Below are positions 12,901-21,800 of a DNA stretch of 64,000 nucleotides, in pieces. Origin of the DNA: Nematostella vectensis (lineage: Eukaryota; Cnidaria; Anthozoa; Actiniaria; Edwardsiidae); assembly GCF_932526225.1 (NCBI RefSeq), contig NC_064048.1:2929597-2993596 (forward strand), in the 5' to 3' direction. The translations under genes were made by a program, and so were the position numbers. Each line of letters starts with the position of its first letter. The stretch's first letter is position 1. Under the pieces are notes generated by a model. It was not told the origin of the DNA and did no database searches. It saw only the letters and a list, made by a program, of their open reading frames with translations.

Positions 12901-14580
12901 GGGCGCTCGTCGACTTGGAGTCAGCCTTGGGGTCTGTTACAGGAAAGAGTATTTAGGGGAACGTGACATGACTGAAAAACATGACATGACGCTTCAAATA
13001 AGCCCATTTCACATCGAATAAGGCGGAAAATTTTTCTGAGTACTTAGTAATTTATAGCAAACAAAATATCGAGTGCGACTTTTCTTAAATTGATGCGACT
13101 TTTTGTAAAGTGTCATTGAAATTTGAGCTTTTTGTCTATGATCTCATACATAGCGCAAGGATGATCAAGGAAAAATTATCTTAAAAAGCCAAAATCTGGT
13201 TATGCGCACTTCGGCCTCACGATATTTGTGTTTAGAAAATCAGTCCGTAATACAAAGAACCTATGGCCATTATAAGAAATTGTGTCTTCTTTCTCTATCT
13301 CGAATTGCGCGTTTTCCAGGTTTTTCCGTCATGTCGGGGAACGTGAGTTTAATTATCTGCCTCTCCTAGTTTCTCTTTTCATTAGCAAATGATCTAAATT
13401 TTGCGACTCTGACTCTGAGAATAACTAGATGGAATATCTGACTCTCCTAGAATACACGGAATGGTTTCTTTTTTTTATTATCAACTAATATAAATTTAAC
13501 GACTCTGACTCTGAGAATAACTTAAGTTGGAATATCTGCCTCTCCTAGAATGCTCGGCATTGCTTCTGTTTTCATTAACAAATAATATAAATTTTGCGAC
13601 TCTAACAGTGCGACCCACGCTTGCTTGGCCCCTTTGACATTTTTGTGAAGTGAATTCTTTAAAAATTATAATGCGAGAAACGAAACCAACCCAGCAAGGC
13701 ATGAATTTAATTTTCTTTCTGTAAGGCGCACAGCATAGCACAACGGAAGTTTCCTAGTACGTGTCAATAAATCTGATTCTCTCATGGTGGCTGGCTAATT
13801 TCCTAGAAACAAAAAGCGTTAAAATTGCCATCGACAAGATGCGCTGCGAGTTTGCGACTAGTTGTAATATAATCAGCGACATATTGGTGTTCCGATTAGG
13901 CTCTTTGACCTTTCATTTGGGTTGGGGTAGGCGGGGGGCAATGGTTGGGATGGGGGGGGCAATACTATTTTATAGGGATATCCCATGCTTGTATGAAGCA
14001 AGAGGTCACATGGACCGTTATTTAAAACACAAACTAAGGTCAAATTTCACATCCAAAGTGGACTATGGCAAAAAAATGTCCCCATATAAATTTTACATGC
14101 TTTTTTGTGTGTATTTTGTAATGTTAACAGTAGATAGAAACAAATCAGTGAGGTGGACATCCTAGATCTTCCGGGATCATGTGAAAAAAGAACACGCTAC
14201 ATAAGGTTTTTTTCTTCATATGGATTATTCTGGCTACGCCCCTATTCTCTTCATTTTTTTAACAATGACAGTATGGCAAAAGCGAATATTTACACGTATG
14301 TTTCGACACCCAATCAATTAAGATGTAAGTTATGTGGCTTAACTCTGATGCAATGTTAGTTTCTTTCATTTTAACTATCAATTCAAAATGGATGATACTT
14401 CTTTAACGGTTTACGGTACTAACCAGGCTTTTTGATGTCAGATCTCTTGGACAGGTCATCTGAATCTAGCTCGATTTCATGAGTCTCGATTTCTTGGGTG
14501 TCATCAGGTGATGGGCTAGCAAAGCTGATTGCTACAAACCCGAACACCGCAATGGCCAACACAGACCAAAGTCTTATCAT
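927..14580 (-). CDS. Multi-exon secreted Gly/Trp- and Gln/Met/Pro-rich precursor
   Basis: Function unknown; I do not recognise the family. Thirteen exons join with consistent phases: 14580-14424, 12933-12726, 12440-11284, 10982-10836, 9771-9548, 8883-8734, 8238-8090, 6899-6846 (second copy 6735-6682), 6350-6297, 4907-4714, 2765-2352, 1844-1752 and 1129-969, reading on to a TAA at 927. With one copy of exon 8 this totals 1067 residues. Exon 1 encodes a signal peptide (MIRLWSVLAIAVFGFVAISF) and an acidic pro-region ending in SKRSDIKKP. Exon 3 is a Gly/Trp/Tyr repeat domain. Exons 7-13 are rich in Gln, Met, Pro and Ala, and dibasic sites recur (NKRWWPG, PKQKRQV, NQKRQFL). Weak points are the donors GTAGAG (exon 2), GTACGA (exon 3) and GTCATA (exon 7). 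The last exon may instead splice at 969 (phase 0) to an exon outside the window. An extracellular structural role is inferred from composition. Confidence 0.72.
1885..2346. repeat. 42-bp minisatellite in intron 11
   Basis: About ten tandem copies of a 42-bp unit with the core GTTTTCCTGGTAATGTCAT followed by TTAGTCTTATCTTGTCTAGC. The first copies are the most diverged. The array lies in the intron between exons 11 and 12 of the minus-strand gene. Open reading frames through it on both strands are artefacts, because the unit length is a multiple of three. Confidence 0.85.
3303..3615. mobile_element. Short inverted-repeat element (GCCCGTAGCCAGG type)
   Basis: The left end reads GGCCCGTAGCCAGG and the right end is its near complement CCTGGCTACGGGC, followed inward by G-rich and C-rich tracts. 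There is no coding capacity. A related element is at 63350-63611. It lies in intron 10 of the minus-strand gene, far from splice sites. Classified as a MITE from its structure only. Confidence 0.65.
5172..5285. repeat. Double hairpin palindrome
   Basis: Two adjacent inverted repeats: TTCTAAATTTCCCTCAT pairs with ATGAGGGAAATTTAGAA, and a second diverged hairpin follows. The outer ends (GGTTCTAAATTTCCC and its complement near 5284) also pair, giving a nested palindrome in intron 9. Probably a small foldback element or MITE. Confidence 0.7.
6418..6617. other. Assembly gap (200 N)
   Basis: Exactly 200 undetermined bases in intron 8 of the minus-strand gene, next to a C/T-rich microsatellite (6618-6660) and the duplicated small exon. 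The round number suggests a placeholder gap, so further copies of the 164-bp duplication could be hidden here. Confidence 0.95.
6618..6660. repeat. C/T-rich microsatellite
   Basis: A (CCCCCCT)n/(CCTCCT)n tract bordering the N gap; it probably caused the assembly break. Confidence 0.8.
6661..6975. repeat. 164-bp tandem duplication carrying exon 8
   Basis: Two nearly identical units start at 6661 and 6825. Each contains a complete 54-bp coding exon on the minus strand (6735-6682 and 6899-6846) with acceptor ...ATAATAG and donor AAG|GTGAGA, in phase 2 on both sides. The exon encodes an 18-residue unit like NPMARSPYAQMAQATAR; the two copies differ by a silent change. Both copies could be included in frame, or they could be used alternatively. 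Confidence 0.85.
7486..7680. repeat. Two-copy tandem duplication of about 108 bp
   Basis: GAGAGGAATAATAAACGCTC and the following approximately 75 bp (through AAAGTTAAAAAAGGTAT) occur at about 7486 and 7594. Intronic in the minus-strand gene; the short ORFs here are not supported. Confidence 0.7.
7792..7994. mobile_element. Small inverted-repeat element with GCGAGCAC repeats
   Basis: The ends read GGCCCCCGAATGGTC and GACCATTCGGAGGCCC, which pair with one mismatch. The interior repeats GCGAGCAC several times. The flanks 7750-7793 and 8005-8051 are also similar direct repeats. No coding capacity; a MITE by structure. Confidence 0.55.
8508..8616. repeat. 15-bp tandem repeat
   Basis: About seven copies of AAAATTATTTATCAT in intron 6 of the minus-strand gene. 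The in-frame IIKLF peptide it would encode is an artefact. Confidence 0.85.
10377..10768. mobile_element. Mutator-like MITE, copy 1
   Basis: The element is flanked by a perfect 9-bp direct repeat GAGTACACG (10368-10376 and 10769-10777). Its termini are GACATGACGGAAAAAC and the complement GTTTTTCCGTCATGTC. A 9-bp target duplication is typical of the Mutator/MULE superfamily. Non-coding, about 392 bp, in intron 4 of the minus-strand gene. A second copy in inverse orientation is at 12965-13335. Confidence 0.85.
11068..11275. mobile_element. Inverted-repeat element fragment next to exon 3
   Basis: It begins with TAGCCTACTTGCACTAAG, then CGTGACTTTTTGGGTGGC. This matches in reverse orientation the right end of the element at 16850-17124. 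It ends within about 10 bp of the proposed donor of exon 3 of the minus-strand gene. Confidence 0.5.
11284..12440 (-). CDS. Exon 3: Gly/Trp/Tyr repeat domain of the minus-strand precursor
   Basis: This 1157-bp exon encodes about four homologous blocks of roughly 60-80 residues. The first two begin with KRWWPGYSGGWGGWG, the later two with GYHPGxYGWGG. Blocks are separated by Arg-Ser-Gly/Asp-Val/Ile-Pro linkers (RSGVP, RSDIP, RRSGIP) that echo the RSDIKKP end of exon 1. The last block changes to a Cys-Gly run (CGGCGGCGGCGCGC) and then a polar Ser/Asp tail. Entry is in phase 2 after the acceptor at 12441. The proposed donor is G|GTACGA at 11284/11283; an earlier in-phase donor G|GTTTGA is possible. 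The repeat pattern suggests growth by internal duplication, and possible release of several similar peptides if the dibasic sites are cut. Confidence 0.75.
12965..13335. mobile_element. Mutator-like MITE, copy 2
   Basis: The same family as 10377-10768, inverted relative to it. It is flanked by its own perfect 9-bp duplication GGGGAACGT (12956-12964 and 13336-13344), with ends GACATGACTGAAAAAC and GTTTTTCCGTCATGTC. It sits only about 30 bp upstream of the exon 2 acceptor of the minus-strand gene, so it may supply branch-point sequence. Confidence 0.85.
13350..13606. repeat. About 97-bp tandem repeat
   Basis: Roughly two and a half units. GACTCTGACTCTGAGAATAAC starts at 13405 and 13501, with a diverged copy at 13598, and ATCTGCCTCTCCTAG occurs between them. 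Located in intron 1 of the minus-strand gene. Confidence 0.75.
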
Positions 14581-15452
14581 CCCTTTTTCGTTTTTATGCC
14601 GCCCTTAACGCTTTTCGGGCGATTTCCTCGGTCTTTCAAAACGTCGAAATGGCTTTAATAATAAAGAAAGAAAATATGTGTAATGCTGGATCGCTTGATC
14701 TGTCTCGGTGAAAGACACACCACAAGCAAAAGGTGCTCTACTATTGGCTAGATCGCTTCTACAGGTTAAGGGACTATTCTTGTGTGTTATTCAAGGTAAA
14801 CTTGATTATTTATTTAAAACTGTTTCGTCTTAAGGGTCTTCGAGTCAAAACATGGAACTATGCCCCGATATTCAGTAAAACAAATCCAACCTAAAAATCA
14901 AGTAAGGAGTTTAAAAGTTTACCTGTGATAGACTTCACACTAAAAAACTTCAGACTAAATAATGAAATTGGGCTATGTAAATGTTTGACATCAATAAACG
15001 TTTTGTTGATTTTATCCTATTTTTAAAGATTGTGAAATGACAGCCTCAATAAGGGAAAAGTATAATATTCTTTTTTTTTACTCAACTTTAACTTCATTTA
15101 TAGTTTATAATGTCTTCAATGTCTTTGCTTGTATAATCATATATTTTTCTTCACTTATGTATACCCCTAAGAAATAAAGAATCAACTATGGCCATTAAAA
15201 GAAATAGAAATATTCAATTCTTGCCTTTTTGCCGCTCCTTAAAAAGCTAGATTTTGAGAAAGGTATGTAAGTGTGTGTTTTGGCGGGATTTCAGATACCA
15301 CAACAGATTATAACAAGGGGTAAAAGTTCAAAATTGTATATGGTTCAACAGATGTGAAATGGCACGTATCTGATTGGTCGACTATACGGACCAATTATAA
15401 ATCAGTACAACACAACCTCCCGCGAAACTGCTTGACCTACGGCGGGTATTGC
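14581..15452. other. Divergent intergenic region
   Basis: This separates the start of the minus-strand precursor gene from the plus-strand gene at 15559 and should contain both promoters. Apart from the TATA-like site at 15454 for the right-hand gene, I see no clear motif. Confidence 0.4.
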
Positions 15453-15453
15453 C

Positions 15454-15461
15454 TTATATAT
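15454..15461 (+). promoter_or_regulatory. TATA box of the 15559 gene
   Basis: TTATATAT about 100 bp upstream of the ATG at 15559, a reasonable distance for a core promoter with a short 5'UTR. Confidence 0.5.
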
Positions 15462-15558
15462 CCAGTAGAGCGATAATGAGCTCATAAGAAATTCAGCTCA
15501 TTTCGATTCAAAGGTGTCGATAGCACAAAACTTGGGTCTTTGAACAAAATACTACAAC

Positions 15559-18199
15559 ATGAGGACTGTTGTACTTGTCGTGTTCTTTGCATGCTTGGGG
15601 CTAGCTTTAGCAGCAGAAAAGCCCGCAAAGGGACCAGAACCCAGAGAGCCAGAGTCTGCCAGTCAGGACAAAGAAAGCAGGGACGACGAGAGAGCAGATG
15701 AAGATGGCGATGATTCAGGAATGGCAAGCGGTGATGATGATGACGATGATGAAGAGAATCCTGCCATTGCATCAGGAATGCAGCCAAAGCCGTATCCGGG
15801 ATTTGGAGGACCAATGAAGATTACTCCTATGGAGCCGAGCATAAATGATGCCAGACCGACAAACCGGAAGTGCTACTTTTGTTTTCCAAGAGGCAAACTA
15901 GGCCGTGTTGAGATTACCGGTGGGTATCCTGTGGAAAATGCTGCAAATGTTTTATTAATCTATCTAAATGGCAATAGAGCAAAGACGGGTGATAAAATCA
16001 AAGTGTTTTTTGCTTGGCAGTGTGCTATTGAAGCGCCTTCCAAAAGCCACTGAGTTGATTATTTATTAGGAAATAACAAGACGATGCTTAGTACTCACGG
16101 GGGGAGGGGAAGTTGGACTACGCACATGTTCTTTCATTTGATTTTTTCGTTTTTGACGTACCTAAATCTGAAGACTACCGTTTTTAATTTTTAAAATTTT
16201 ACTAAGATCTGTTGAGAAAAACATTATACTGCATTATGGGTAGCGAACCCATACGTAAGTTTTATGCGTCATACACCAATTTTGATTGCAAATATCGTAA
16301 TAGCTTTCCCAAATCCGCCGATGGAAATGGATGCTTTTGCACACGTGGTATTTTGCTAGGATGACAAAATGGTGACTGACAGAGGCTCTTTAACAATGCA
16401 TTATTGGGTGGAATACCTCTTTCAAATTCGCTATGTTCGGCAGGTGCCGGCGGACCTTACCTGATGAACTCGTTCATGCCCGGAGGCATGCCACCACCAA
16501 TGATGTTCCCATCCATGTTCTACCCACAATGCCCCGGGGGCTGCGGACCTGGATGTTGCGGCGGCTGTAATGGTTGCTGTAACAACATGCCTTTTCCAAT
16601 TATCTGTAAGTACAGCGCTTTGCATGGTGATGATACCTCCCTATCGACAATAAGTACTTTTTAAAAAAATTTGGTGACAATTCAAATGGGAATTCAAATG
16701 TTTTAGCTGTACATAGACATTTTTGTTCCCTTCAATCTAAAAATCTTATACTGCAAACATGCTTTTTTTAGAAAATGACCTTACAAAAAGGTAAAAATTA
16801 TATGGTGAAAGTACTTGCTTGGATGTTCGTTTAGCCTTAGTTAACGAAAATAGGCGCTTTTTACTAAGAAACCAATTACCTTTTTGGTTGCTAAACTCAC
16901 GCACGCTCCAGGCGGTTGTAGCGACAAAATAAAAACAACAAAAAGAAACTTATAAGCGCTTACGAATCAGCCAGAAAGTTTCAATGTCTAAAAGGACTTA
17001 TTTTCATTGAAAAATTCTACTATTTTCATCGCTTTCTGGCCGCAGTCATTTCTGTTGTTAATTATGGCGCGAGTTTGCCACTCAAAAAGTCACGTGATTT
17101 CTTAGTGCAAGTCGCCTATTAAAAGTGCATGGAGGTTTTATTTGCTTATATTTTATTTTCATAATGTTGTGCTTTTACTGCAAGATGGAGCTCGAAGTAC
17201 ATGTTATTACTGCTGCGTTATGTTATTCAGCTTTGCTCCCTGTATACTATGGTGGTATCTATCGGGATAACTTCTTTTCATTCTATATCAGGCATTATCC
17301 TTTGCATGGGAACACCCCCTTATTCCACGTCTGATACAAAGAGAAACCCGACAAAAAGCAACCAGTCTACCAAGCGTAAAGCCCCCCGCGAAACCGCCCA
17401 ACAAACAACCACAAATCCTTTCGAAACTCCCAAGCAACCAACGACGATGACTCCACCAACGACATTTACTGAAGCTACAAAGTTTACTCAACCGACAAAA
17501 TGGACAACGGCTAGTCCTCCAACTACAAAGACACTTCCAACAACCTTTACCACTAAAGCTACAGCAAGCAAGCCGGTGACATATACTAACCCGACTACGT
17601 TTACGACACCGACAACAGCGACCTTTCCTACATTTCCCCAAGGATTCCCTTTTGATGGTTCAAAGCGCTCTAAGCAATAGAAAGGTGCCAATAAGCTATC
17701 TCTGTAGCCTGTATATGGAGACGGTAGCTCATATCTTTATTCCAATTGAAAAATATCGTTCTATTAGACTAGAGCAGCCATCGCCGCTTTCCACCAACAC
17801 CCCACCCCCACCACCACCCCCACCCTTCCATTCCCGAAAGCTGTGACAACTGAAATAAATGAAAAAATGAAATTTAAGACTTGCACCTGAGTTGTGTGAC
17901 AATTATGCTTTAGTGTGCTTTATGTTTCATATAAAAATATTGCAATATTTAAAAGAAAACCAAAGCAGTGTCAGACAAGAAATAGTTTATAACTCTGCTC
18001 TTGTTCTTTTACTCTGACAGTTAAGATGAAGAAAGAGAAAGGTGCAAGCAAAGACAAGAAAGCGGAGGACGAGCCTCAGGATGACTTTAACCCAAACAAC
18101 GAAGAGGTAAAAACCACCACCACCAAGCAAAAGACCCGCGCCGACAAGAAGCCCATCCCTGCAAACCAGCTGCCCAAACTTGAACCTGTCAAGGAATAA
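15559..18199 (+). CDS. Secreted acidic, Cys-rich protein with alternative terminal exons
   Basis: Function unknown. Exon 1 starts at 15559 with a signal peptide (MRTVVLVVFFACLGLALA) and continues as a very acidic pro-region with a GDDDDDDEE run. The proposed donor is G|GTGGGT at 15919 (phase 1); this is the least certain junction, because the frame stays open to a stop at 16053. Exon 2 (16444-16605, donor T|GTAAGTAC) encodes a Met/Pro-rich then Cys-Gly segment, CPGGCGPGCCGGCNGCC. Exon 3 (18021-18199) encodes a basic, Lys/Glu-rich tail ending at TAA, followed by AATAAA near 18293. The total would be 233 residues. A second possible terminal exon is 17292-17680. The signal peptide plus acidic pro-region matches the leader of the 35823 locus. 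Confidence 0.6.
16850..17124. mobile_element. MITE-like inverted-repeat element
   Basis: The left end (ATAGGCGCTTTTTACTAAGA) and right end (complement of TAGGCGACTTGCACTAAGAA) pair imperfectly over about 50 bp. It is related in reverse to 11068-11275. It lies in the second intron of the 15559 gene. Confidence 0.55.
17292..17680 (+). CDS. Alternative Thr/Pro-rich terminal exon
   Basis: The acceptor TTCTATATCAG precedes 17292. The exon enters in phase 1, exactly as needed after the 16605 donor, giving TGC at the junction. It encodes about 128 residues dominated by Thr, Pro and Lys (PTTFTxxT repeats), a mucin-like, probably O-glycosylated segment with KR sites. It ends at a TAG at 17680, with AATAAA near 17853. 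It would replace the 18021-18199 exon. It could instead be a separate gene starting at an ATG at 17201 or 17249. Confidence 0.5.
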
Positions 18200-18893
18200 A
18201 GGGCTAGGTGCTAGCGGATAGTTTGAGCAGAGAAAATGACAAACAGCCTAGATCCTGCTAGGAAATTTCTCACGAAAACACGTATCATGCTTAATAAAAT
18301 CTAAAAAATTGGTGCCAAGTGTGGAACTTAGTAATAAACAGGCCTTAGCCAGAGGGGGGTCTCAATGGTACGACTGGAAGGTCCGCTCTTATGAAGAAAT
18401 ATTAAGTACCACTGCGAGCTAAGACGAGCTTCCTAAGAAACAATGGTCCGCCCTATAGGCAAATGAACACACCCCCACCCCCGCTTAAAATCCTGGCTAA
18501 GAACCTGATAAACAAGACAGGGGAGGGAAGTGGAGTGACAGCGACTAAAATTCATACACTGAGAAGCTAGTTTTTTTACAATCCAAAGAATCTATTAAAA
18601 TACCCCAAAAGTTGTGCTCGTAAACCAAAAACTAGTACTCGACTTTGTGAAAGAAATACCCGATTTGCACTTGACCAGCACACCCGGAACCCCCATTCCT
18701 TGTTGTACACACAAATAGCAGGAATATGTCGGAATATGTCTGTAAAACCCGGATATACTGTCAATAATGTGGGAAAACTCGGGTACTCGGATTGCACCGA
18801 TAAAACGTTAAAAGTTACAAAAGGTACTACTAGCATACAATAACAACTTTTGAGTTTATTTAAAAAACGTGTAGCATTTTCTAATTCTAACAT
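18200..18893. other. Convergent 3' regions
   Basis: Contains the AATAAA of the plus gene near 18293 and, on the minus strand, an AATAAA near 18860 that serves the silk-like gene ending at 18894. No other gene is seen; the ORF on the minus strand at 18576-18893 has no support. Confidence 0.55.
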
Positions 18894-21800
18894 TCAGCTA
18901 TGCCCGTTGTTTAAGCTGTCTTTCAGCTGCTCTAACACATCGGCTGTTTCTTCATCTTTAGTGTAATCATTCAGCTGTTGCTCTATTCCCCCGGCAATTT
19001 TTTGTCCAATATTATCATAAATAGGCCGTAAGTGTTTTCTACTTTTACCATGTCTATTCGCACTATTAAGAATGTTGGCAATAACACTTTCATCATTGTG
19101 GGTTATGGAACTGTCATGGGAAATATCTGCTTTACCACCGTGTTCAAAGATGGAACTTACAATAGCGTTGGTTACTGGATTAGAAACAACCCGGTCTTTG
19201 ACCTTGTCCTTATCCCCACTTTTATGAATGTTAGCAATGTAATTGTCATCGTTTCCTGTTAGGGAGCTATCGTTGGCAATACCAGTTTTTCCTCGGCTTC
19301 CAGAAAAACGACTTTCGATAGCATTCCTGGACGGGTTTGAAAATTTTCGTGTAGAAGTTTCCTCCTTCCCTTCAGGAGATTGTGAAAGGTTTCGTGTCTG
19401 AAACCTAAAGAGGGCAGCCAGCAAATTCTCCTCCAAGGTGCTGGAACTATTTCTTTGTTCTTTACCAATGCTTGGAGAGGAACTCGAGCCTTTAACATTA
19501 TCCCTGTCTTTTGATATATTTTTGTATGGCACTGAATCACTTTTGCGTAAAATTTCATTCAGTGTATCATAGTCTTTTAAAAAGGAGTTTATATTATTGC
19601 TAATTTGCTTATTCGACTCTTTAGCATTATTATCTAAAATCTTATCAATCGCGTTTTCGTCGGTGATAAGGTGTCCCTGTTTTGCTTTGCTTTCTCTTGA
19701 TAAAAATTTTTTAGCTTCCGGTTTTTCCGGGGTATTTCTGCTCATTTGTTTGGTATCGTTTTTCTTAAGATCTTCATCTAGATCTTTGTTTATGTTTTCA
19801 AAATTCCTTTCAAGAATTTTCAGCTCTGGTAGCTCAAGACCCGGAAAAATCTTGCTCAATGATTCTAGTATGTGATTTGAAGTCTTTGATATTTTTGGTT
19901 GTCTTATTATACCACCAACAGATCCAAAAGAATCACCAAAATGGGCTTTCCGCAAAGTTGTCATTATGGGAATGCCACCCGTTGAGTACTTCTTGTCTCC
20001 GTTATCATCAAATTCAAATTCCAATTCTTCGTCTTCTTCTTCATCATCGCCTTTCTTCTTAGGCTTTTTACCGGTAGGTGATTTATTTTTAGGTGCATCA
20101 CTTCCCGTTTTCCAGCTCCAGCTACCGCCTCCACCACCCCCAGCACCACCAGCACCAGCACCACCAGCTGCCCCTGCAGCACCACCACCAACCTTCCAGC
20201 TACCCCCACCTGCAGCCCCGGCTCCTCCTCCCACTTTCCAGGAACCACCAGCGCCCCCTGCCGCTCCACCCCCTCCTGCAGCTCCAGCTGTCCCGCCACC
20301 AGCACCACCTCCACCACCTGCTGCTACTCCCCCAGCCGCACCACCACCTCCACCTGCCAACCCTCCACCACCACCTCCTCCGACGGCACCACCGCCTCCG
20401 AAGGCACCTCCTCCTCCACCTCCTGTCGCACCGCCACCAGCTGCCCCACCAGCCGTCCCTCCTCCACCAGCTCCGCCTCCTGCGGCACCTCCTATTGCTC
20501 CGCCTCCTCCTCCACCGCCAATATCCACTCCACCTGTGGCACCAGCCCCACCAGCTATTCGCCCCGAGATAATAGACCCCCCAGCTGTACCGCCAGCCCC
20601 TTTACCACCTCCTCCAGATACTCCTCCAGCTGCCCCACCCGCTCCTGCTGCTCCTCCACCTGCGGCCCCTCCACCAGCTGCACCTCCTGCCGCCCCTCCC
20701 CTTCCTGCAGCTCCTCCACCAACCGCCCCTCCACCTGCGGCCCCTCCACCAGCCGCTCCTCCTGCCGCCCCTCCACCAGCTGCACCTCCTGCCGCCCCTC
20801 CACCAGCCGCCCCTCCACCTGCGGCCCCTCCACCAGCCGCTCGTCCTGCCGCCCCTCCTGCCGCCCCTCCCCCTCCAGCAGCTCCTCCTGCCGCCCCTCC
20901 CCCTCCAGCTGCACCTCCTGCCGCCCCTCCCCCTCCTGCTGCACCTCCTGCCGCCCCTCTCCCTCCAGCTGCACCTCCTGCCCCCCCTCCCCCTCCTGCT
21001 GCACCTCCTGCCGCCCCTCCCCCTCCAGCTGCACCACCTGCCGCCCCTCCCCCTCCAGCAGCTCCTCCTGCCGCCCCTCCCCCTCCAGCAGCTCCTCCTG
21101 CCGCCCCTCCCCCTCCAGCTGCACCTCCTGCCGCCCCTCCCCCTCCAGCTGCACCTCCTGCCGCCCCTCCCCCTCCAGCAGTTCCTCCTGACGCCCCTCC
21201 CCCTCCAGCTGCACCTCCTGCCGCCCCTCCCCCTCCAGCTGCACCTCCTGCCGCCCCTCCCCCTCCAGCAGCTCCTCCTGCCGCCCCTCCCCCTCCAGCC
21301 GCTCCTCCCCCTCCAGCTGCACCACCTGCCGCCCCTCCCCCTCCAGCAGCTCCTCCTGCCGCCCCTCCTCCTCCTGCTGCACCTCCTGCCGCCCCTCCCC
21401 CTCCAGCTGCACCACCTGCCGCCCCTCCCCCTCCAGCAGCTCCTCCTGCCGCCCCTCCCCCTCCAGCAGCTCCTCCTGCCGCCCCTCCCCCTCCAGCTGC
21501 ACCTCCTGCCGCTCCTCCCCCTCCAGCTGCACCTCCTGCCGCCCCTCCCCCTCCAGCTGCACCTCCTGCCGCCCCTCCCCCTCCAGCTGCACCTCCTGCC
21601 GCCCCTCCCCCTCCAGCAGCACCTCCTGCCGCCCCTCCTCCACCAGCCGCTCCTCCAGCCGCCCCTCCACCAGCCGCACCTCCAGCAGCGCCGCCACCCG
21701 CGGCACCACCGCCACCTCCACCACCCTTGCCTCCTTTTTTACCACCACCCTTGCCTCCCTTTTTACCACCCCCCTTAGCGGCTGGAATCCCTAAAGCAGT

